Shown here in pieces: positions 59,441 to 64,000 of a stretch of DNA of 64,000 nt (position 1 is its first letter; each line of letters begins with the position of its first letter). The position numbers and the translations under genes are program-made. Source of the DNA: Sphaerimonospora sp050942215 (GTDB taxonomy: Bacteria; Actinomycetota; Actinomycetes; Streptosporangiales; Streptosporangiaceae); the NCBI RefSeq assembly GCF_050942215.1, contig NZ_CP192056.1, positions 62,001 to 126,000 of the forward strand, given 5' to 3'. The notes under the pieces were generated by a model that worked only from the letters and a program-made list of their open reading frames with translations, had not been told where the DNA came from and ran no database searches.

Positions 59441-60934
59441 TCAGTCCGGTTCCATCCGTGGGCGGCGGAACCGCCGGGTGATTCCGGCGTGGCCGGCGTG
59501 AATCGCCGCGATCGCCCGCTCCAGTGCCCACTCGGGGGAGACGCCCGTGTCGATCTCCGCGGCCTCCGGCCAGGGCGTCGTTCTCGCGGTCATGGCCTCG
59601 GCGATCGCCTGGTCGGCGTCGGATATGCCGCCGGTACGGCGGGCGAGCCGTTCGGCGGTGACGGACGGCGGTGCGGTGCAGCGCAGCGCTATGAGATCGC
59701 TGGAGGTGCGCCGGGCAAGTCGTTCCGCGGCGGCGCGGTGCGTGGCATCGGTCCAGGATGCGTCGAGGATGGCCGAGTCACCGTGGCCGAGCAGCCTTTC
59801 GGCCCGGGACAGCAGCTCGGCGTAGGTCCGCTCGGTCAGATCCGCGCGGTAGATGCCTTCGCCGAAGGGGGCGGGCGCGGGCTGGTGGGGCGGGATGCCG
59901 GCGAGCTCCTTACGGACACGGTCGCTGCCCAGCAGCGTGTGACCGAGCCGGCCGGCGATGGCCGCGCTCAGGGTCGACTTGCCGGTCGCCGGCATCCCGC
60001 CGACGAGGACCAGGGTGATCGTGCCCGCCCGCAGATGGCGCAGCGTCAGCTCCGCCAGATCATGTGCCTCCCCCGCGGCGCCGGGCGCCCCCTGCCCGTG
60101 CCGGAAGCAGGCGACCTTGGTGCGGACGAAGGCACGGTAGGCGACGTAGTGATGCCAGAGCGACGGCGGGGCCGGATCGCCGGAGAACTCGGCATACCAG
60201 CGCAGGAACAGCTCGGCGAGCCGCGGCGCGCCCAGCCGTTCCAGATCCATCGCGAGGAACGCCGCGTCGTCCAGGCCGTCGAGGAAGCGGAACCGGTCGT
60301 CGAACTCCAGGCAGTCGAGAATCCGCGGTCCGTCGTCCAGGCAGAAGATGTCGTCGGCGAGCAGGTCGCCATGGCCGTCCACGATCCGGCCCGCCGCGAC
60401 ACGGGTGGCGAACAGGGGCTCCCGGCCCTCGATGAAGCGCAGTGTGAGCCGCTCGATCTCGCCGCGTATCCCGGCGTCGAGGACCGGGTCGGGCAGCTCC
60501 CCGACTTCGGTGAAGCTCGCGACCCAGCGGGACCGGAGCGCCGCGCCGGTCCCCTGCTCGTCGATCCACGGGCCATGCGGCGAACCGGCGTGCAGGCTCG
60601 CGACCATCCGGGCGACCTGGCGCAGCGGCGCCTCCACGGATTCGCCTGCGCGGACTAGGGCGGACAGGCGGCGCTCGTCGGGCATCCGCCGCATCACGAT
60701 GAGGTGCTCGCAGACCCGCCCGTCAGGCCCGACCATGTCGGCCACCCCTTCGTAGACGTCCGGCGCCAGCCTGCGGTTGAGCCGCACCTCCTCCTGACAG
60801 ACCCTGCGCCGGGTCTCCAGCGTGGTGAAGTCCAGAAAGCCCAGGTCCACCGGCTTCTTCAGCTTGTACGCGTGCCCTCCCAGAAGGATCACCACGCCGG
60901 CGTGCGTCTCTTTGACCCGTGCCCACGGCCCCAT
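59441..60934 (-). CDS. APH-like/AAA bifunctional kinase-domain protein
   Basis: The N-terminal half is aminoglycoside-phosphotransferase-like: GHAYKLKKPVDLGFLDF (about 23, with the ATP Lys) and IVDGHGDLLADDIF (HGDLxxxD, about 190). The C-terminal part is an AAA_33 kinase with LVGGMPATGKSTLSAAIAGR (about 335). This pairing is a recognised actinobacterial family of ~500 residues, often near universal stress proteins; the substrate is unknown. ATG 60934 is preferred, since upstream codons lie in the intergenic repeat. It precedes pncB on the same strand. Confidence 0.85.
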   Translation of the reverse strand: MGPWARVKETHAGVVILLGGHAYKLKKPVDLGFLDFTTLETRRRVCQEEVRLNRRLAPDVYEGVADMVGPDGRVCEHLIVMRRMPDERRLSALVRAGESVEAPLRQVARMVASLHAGSPHGPWIDEQGTGAALRSRWVASFTEVGELPDPVLDAGIRGEIERLTLRFIEGREPLFATRVAAGRIVDGHGDLLADDIFCLDDGPRILDCLEFDDRFRFLDGLDDAAFLAMDLERLGAPRLAELFLRWYAEFSGDPAPPSLWHHYVAYRAFVRTKVACFRHGQGAPGAAGEAHDLAELTLRHLRAGTITLVLVGGMPATGKSTLSAAIAGRLGHTLLGSDRVRKELAGIPPHQPAPAPFGEGIYRADLTERTYAELLSRAERLLGHGDSAILDASWTDATHRAAAERLARRTSSDLIALRCTAPPSVTAERLARRTGGISDADQAIAEAMTARTTPWPEAAEIDTGVSPEWALERAIAAIHAGHAGITRRFRRPRMEPD

Positions 60935-60960
60935 CCGTAACACCCCCGCCCCGAGACCCC

Positions 60961-61015
60961 TCACCGGCGTGCTGAATGGATATCCCCGCTGCTCCGGCAT
61001 CGAATACGGGTACGG
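60961..61015. repeat. 55-bp intergenic repeat, copy B
   Basis: Matches copy A at 53861 without gaps (about 48 of 55). Here the centre reads TGGATATCCCC. It lies 26 bp upstream (relative to transcription) of the APH/AAA gene start. Its orientation relative to its neighbouring gene is opposite to copy A. Confidence 0.7.
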
Positions 61016-61126
61016 GGCGACCGCGCGACGCCGCGATCCGGATCCCCGGCACCGAGCGCACAGCACGAGATCGGCACCGGGGCGTGAGGGGTGTTCCTCG
61101 AGTCCGCGGTCACGTCGAGACGGCCG

Positions 61127-62644
61127 TCAGACGGCCGTGCGTGACCACTGCTGGTTGGCGCCGGTGTTGCACGGATACTGCTTGAGGATCACATCATCCG
61201 CGGTCGACGCGGCCGGTACGTCCACGCATTTGCCGCTGTGCCGTGCCCGGAGCTGAAAGTAGTCACCGTTGACGACCATCTGGAACTGCTGATTGGTGCC
61301 GGTGCCACAGGTGTACTGGATGAGTTCGGCGCCGTCGGCGGTCGAAGCGCTCACCACGTCGAGACACTTTCCGCTGTGGCGGCTGACGATGCGCCAGTAG
61401 CCGCTGCCGGCGTCCTGGAACTGCCACTGCTGCCATGGGTTGCCGCCGTAGGTGTACTGGATGACGCGCGCGCCGTTGTCGGTGCTCGCCCGTTGGACGT
61501 CCATGGCCTTGCCGCTGTGGCGCACGTTGATCCTGTAGAACGTCTGCGGCGGAGGGGTGGAGCCGCCGACGTCGTCGCCCCAGGCGTACCGGATCCGGTC
61601 GGCGCCGGAGGCGTTGCGTATGGTCAATGTGAGATTGGTGCCGCTGCCGCCCAGAGCGAACATCGAGTAGTGGTCGTAGCCGAGGCCCGCGGTTATCTTG
61701 CCGCCCAGGGCCGGCCAGTAGGTGCCGCCCATCTGGTTGTCACGCATGACCTGGGCCACGGCGCGGAGGTAGCGCACGAAGTTCTCGGTGCTGTTCGCGT
61801 CGCCGTAGTTGAGGCCGGTGGACATCGGCGCGCCGAACTCGGTCGCGACCGCGCGGGAGGCGCAGTTGCCCAAAAGCGTCTGAATGTGGCTTCGGAAGGC
61901 GTCGTAGGTCATCGCGCCGTAGAAGAAGGCGTAATAGTGGAAGGACAGCAGCGTCGAGTTGAAGCGGCTGTCGTTACAGATGTCCCGCAGGTCCTGGCTG
62001 AAGCCGGTGCCGCCGATGAGCACCCGGCCGGGCGCCGCCGAGGGATGGGAGCTGAGCCAGTTCGCCGCGACGTTGCGCCAGTCCGCCGACGTGTAGCCGT
62101 GCGGCTCGTTCATCGGCTCGAAGTAGACGTTGCTGTTCGAGCCGTACGTGTTGATCACGCTGGACCACATCGTGTTCCATGCGGCGAGGTTCGTGATCCT
62201 GCCGCCGGAGGCGGCACCGTCCTCCCAATAGGCCAGGATGACCTTGAATCCACGGTCGGTGGCGGCGTCGATGGCGCCGCGGTAGGCGTTCCACCAGGTC
62301 GTGTCGGCCACGGTGTGCGTGTTGATGGGCAACCGGACGGTGTTGACCCCCATGGTGGAGGCCATGTGGTCGTAGAGGGCGCCGGCCTTGGCCCGTACCG
62401 TCGCGTTGCTGTCCGATCGGCTCAGGCCATGCAGGACGAGCGTGCCGGTGCTGAAGTTGTCACCCAGCACGGCCCAGTTCATGCCGCGGAATTGGCTGGT
62501 GGCGGCATTGGCCGGCGGCGCGGGGACGATGGCCGCCACCGAGGTGAGTGCGGTCACCACAAGGGCGATCAGTAACCTGCGTAACGGCCGGATGCTCCGC
62601 GATTGTCCTGATGAGTGACCATCGGACGTCGTGCTTAGTGCCAT
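61127..62644 (-). CDS. Secreted GH5 glycoside hydrolase with ricin-type lectin domain
   Basis: ATG 62644 starts a signal peptide (RPLRRLLIALVVTALTSVAA ... PANAA). A GH5 barrel follows, with VYFEPMNEPHGY (acid/base Glu) and AVATEFGAPMS (nucleophile Glu). A Pro-rich linker (GGSTPPPQ) then leads to a ricin B/CBM13 trefoil with three repeats ending WQQWQF, NQQFQM and NQQWSR. The 505-residue protein should be exported and hydrolyse beta-glucans or beta-mannans, with the lectin domain anchoring it to polysaccharide. Upstream control is unknown. Confidence 0.9.
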   Translation of the reverse strand: MALSTTSDGHSSGQSRSIRPLRRLLIALVVTALTSVAAIVPAPPANAATSQFRGMNWAVLGDNFSTGTLVLHGLSRSDSNATVRAKAGALYDHMASTMGVNTVRLPINTHTVADTTWWNAYRGAIDAATDRGFKVILAYWEDGAASGGRITNLAAWNTMWSSVINTYGSNSNVYFEPMNEPHGYTSADWRNVAANWLSSHPSAAPGRVLIGGTGFSQDLRDICNDSRFNSTLLSFHYYAFFYGAMTYDAFRSHIQTLLGNCASRAVATEFGAPMSTGLNYGDANSTENFVRYLRAVAQVMRDNQMGGTYWPALGGKITAGLGYDHYSMFALGGSGTNLTLTIRNASGADRIRYAWGDDVGGSTPPPQTFYRINVRHSGKAMDVQRASTDNGARVIQYTYGGNPWQQWQFQDAGSGYWRIVSRHSGKCLDVVSASTADGAELIQYTCGTGTNQQFQMVVNGDYFQLRARHSGKCVDVPAASTADDVILKQYPCNTGANQQWSRTAV

Positions 62645-63371
62645 GAAACGTCCAATCAGTAGATCTGAATCGCTGGGTCGAACTTTCACCTGTGCACATC
62701 GTGTTGCCGACATACGTCCGGGCATCGTGCTGTTCCGACAGCAGGATCGGCGCATGGGAAATCGCTACGTGGCGACGGCGGTGGTGACGTACGTCGACGG
62801 CTTCGTCGCGCGGCGGGCCGGGCAGGTGGGAAACGCCCCTGCCGTGGGCGGCCCCCTGCGCCACGGGGGGCGTTACGAGGTGCCGGAGAGATCCGCGATC
62901 GAGGTTCTCCAGCGCGCTGCTGGTCAGGCGACCTGCGATGGCGCCGGGTGCCCGGGAGCGCTCGCCGGCGACGGCCTCACCGGCGGCCTGCGGCAGTCGT
63001 CGCCGGTTCGGCTGGGGGGACTGCATCAGAGCTCCAACGAATGTCAGCGCTGATAGTTACGCGGAAGGGCCGCCTTGTTCGGTGGGGCACTGGGTGCGCA
63101 TCTCCGGGGTGTTGAACGCGCATTCCGTATCCGCGGTGGAAGTTGAAGGTCGCATCGGTATTACCACAGTGTGAGCGATAACATCCGCGCGGTCAATACC
63201 CGGAGTCAGACGCACGGCATCGGCGGCTCGGCACGGAAAGCCCTGGCCCGTCGATGATGGCGAGGGCGCCTCGAAGGGGAATGCGTTGGCTCAACGATAT
63301 GGCGTAAAGCAAATGCCCGGTGTTTCCTCCCCTCTCGGAGGCGGGTTCCCCACCGGCGTCGTCACCGGTCA
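62645..63371. other. Intergenic region without recognisable gene
   Basis: Open frames on both strands here have poor codon use and no binding sites. The part next to 62644 should hold the glycosidase promoter; I saw no clear inverted operator of the CebR type. The part next to 63372 is trailing sequence of hypF. Confidence 0.5.
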
Positions 63372-64000
63372 TCAGACCCTCCCCTGTCCGGTGCTCCACG
63401 CGGAAACGCTTCGTGCCGGGGCGAGATCCATCGCGGCGGCCACGGCCGCCTGGCCGAGGCAGATCCCGGCGTCGTTCGGCGGCACTCGGCGGTGGGTCAG
63501 GACGCGGAAGCCGCGTTCCTTCAGCGCCCGTACGCATCGGTCGAGCAGCAGCGCGTTCTGGAAGACCCCGCCGGACAGCGCCACCGTACCGATCCCGGCC
63601 CCGGCCGGAGCCGTCGCTCCGTCCCGTACCAGGGCGCACGCGGCGGCCACGGCGGCGGCGAGACCGTTGTGGAACCGGGCGGAGACCTCCGCCTCCCCGG
63701 TGCCGCGCAGCAGATCCTCGGCGACCGCGCGGATCAGGTCGTCCCCCCTGATCACCAGGCAGGTCACCGGGCCGGTCACCGGGCCGGCGCCGTTCACGAA
63801 AGCGGTTCCTGGCTCGATCCGCATCGGATAGGCGCGCTGTTCCGCCGGGTCGGCCCGCTGCTCCAGGGCCATCGCGGCCTGTCCTTCGAAGGTGACCCGG
63901 TCGCCCAGCCCGCACAGGGCCGCGACGGCATCGAAGAGCCGTCCGGCGCTGGAAGTGAGCGGAGAGTTCAGCCCCGACCGGGCCACCGCCGTCACCCGGT
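63372..64000 (-). CDS. hypF: Carbamoyltransferase HypF, C-terminal part
   Basis: The frame enters from beyond base 64000 and ends at 63372. It contains SPLTSSAGRLFDAVAALCGL, EGQAAMALEQRADPAE, RFHNGLAAAVAAACALVRDG, VALSGGVFQNALLLDR and RRVPPNDAGICLGQAAVAA, matching the C-terminal Kae1-like and final domains of HypF. HypF makes the cyano ligand precursor for [NiFe] hydrogenase maturation. Its presence predicts hydrogenase genes further right. Confidence 0.9.
   Translation of the reverse strand, partial: RVTAVARSGLNSPLTSSAGRLFDAVAALCGLGDRVTFEGQAAMALEQRADPAEQRAYPMRIEPGTAFVNGAGPVTGPVTCLVIRGDDLIRAVAEDLLRGTGEAEVSARFHNGLAAAVAAACALVRDGATAPAGAGIGTVALSGGVFQNALLLDRCVRALKERGFRVLTHRRVPPNDAGICLGQAAVAAAMDLAPARSVSAWSTGQGRV

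Noticed and set aside
59402..60658. 418-codon frame opposite the APH/AAA kinase gene
   Set aside because: Antisense shadow with Arg/Gly-rich low-complexity translation.
61238..62575. 445-codon frame opposite the GH5 gene
   Set aside because: Antisense shadow; the other strand has signal peptide, catalytic Glu motifs and lectin repeats.
62460..63053. Overlapping frames on both strands upstream of the GH5 gene
   Set aside because: Poor codon use and no motifs; regarded as intergenic sequence.

Overview
The window is high-GC actinobacterial DNA. GTG starts, 4-bp ATGA/GTGA gene overlaps, a membrane BTAD/LysM regulator beside a Tad pilus locus, DUF4192, FxLD lanthipeptide enzymes and an anti-sigma-type ATPase suggest a filamentous actinomycete, most likely of the Streptosporangiales (for example Nonomuraea, Streptosporangium or Microbispora). 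This is inferred from gene content; no 16S gene is present.

Layout. (1) 1-8.3 kb is a leftward accessory block: the start of a tyrosine integrase running off the left edge, a 26-codon stump of a DUF932 gene, a ComM/YifB-like protein with both Walker motifs eroded, a DUF4192 protein, several small unknown proteins, and an unexplained array of ~195-bp repeats (6.66-7.36 kb) with a fifth copy at 2.2 kb. (2) 9.1-24.5 kb is a class I lanthipeptide locus of the FxLD type: regulators and a kinase, an anti-sigma-like ATPase, a Gfo/Idh/MocA oxidoreductase, the FxLD methyltransferase, a 66-aa precursor peptide, LanB, LanC, a stand-alone SpaB_C protein and a helical protein. A strong hairpin lies between precursor and LanB. 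(3) 24.6-34.5 kb is a leftward, translationally coupled Tad (Flp) pilus operon: lipoprotein, CpaB-like SAF protein, CpaE-like ATPase, TadA, TadB, TadC, Flp pilin, two TadE-like pseudopilins, TadG-like protein, and the LysM/BTAD regulator at the end.

(4) 34.5-49.3 kb is a defence island: insertion-sequence relics, a PIN protein, AbiV, a HEPN protein with an RNxxxH motif, a type I restriction system in the order R-S-M whose HsdR carries a DUF4145-like N-terminus, an AIPR protein, and a tyrosine integrase. It ends at a 47-nt 3' fragment of a tRNA-Ile(GAT) gene that looks like an attachment site; the matching intact tRNA was not found and should lie to the left.

(5) 49.3-64 kb looks like chromosome: archaeal-type fructose-bisphosphate aldolase/phosphatase, PEP synthase, a CBS-BON protein, a phosphoribosyltransferase-hydrolase fusion, PRPP synthetase, a tandem universal stress protein, nicotinate phosphoribosyltransferase, an APH/AAA kinase, a secreted GH5-ricin glycosidase and the end of hypF. 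This mix suggests gluconeogenesis, nucleotide/NAD supply and stress or low-oxygen survival. A decayed TnpB element interrupts a DUF1918 gene, and a 55-bp sequence is duplicated in two of the intergenic gaps.
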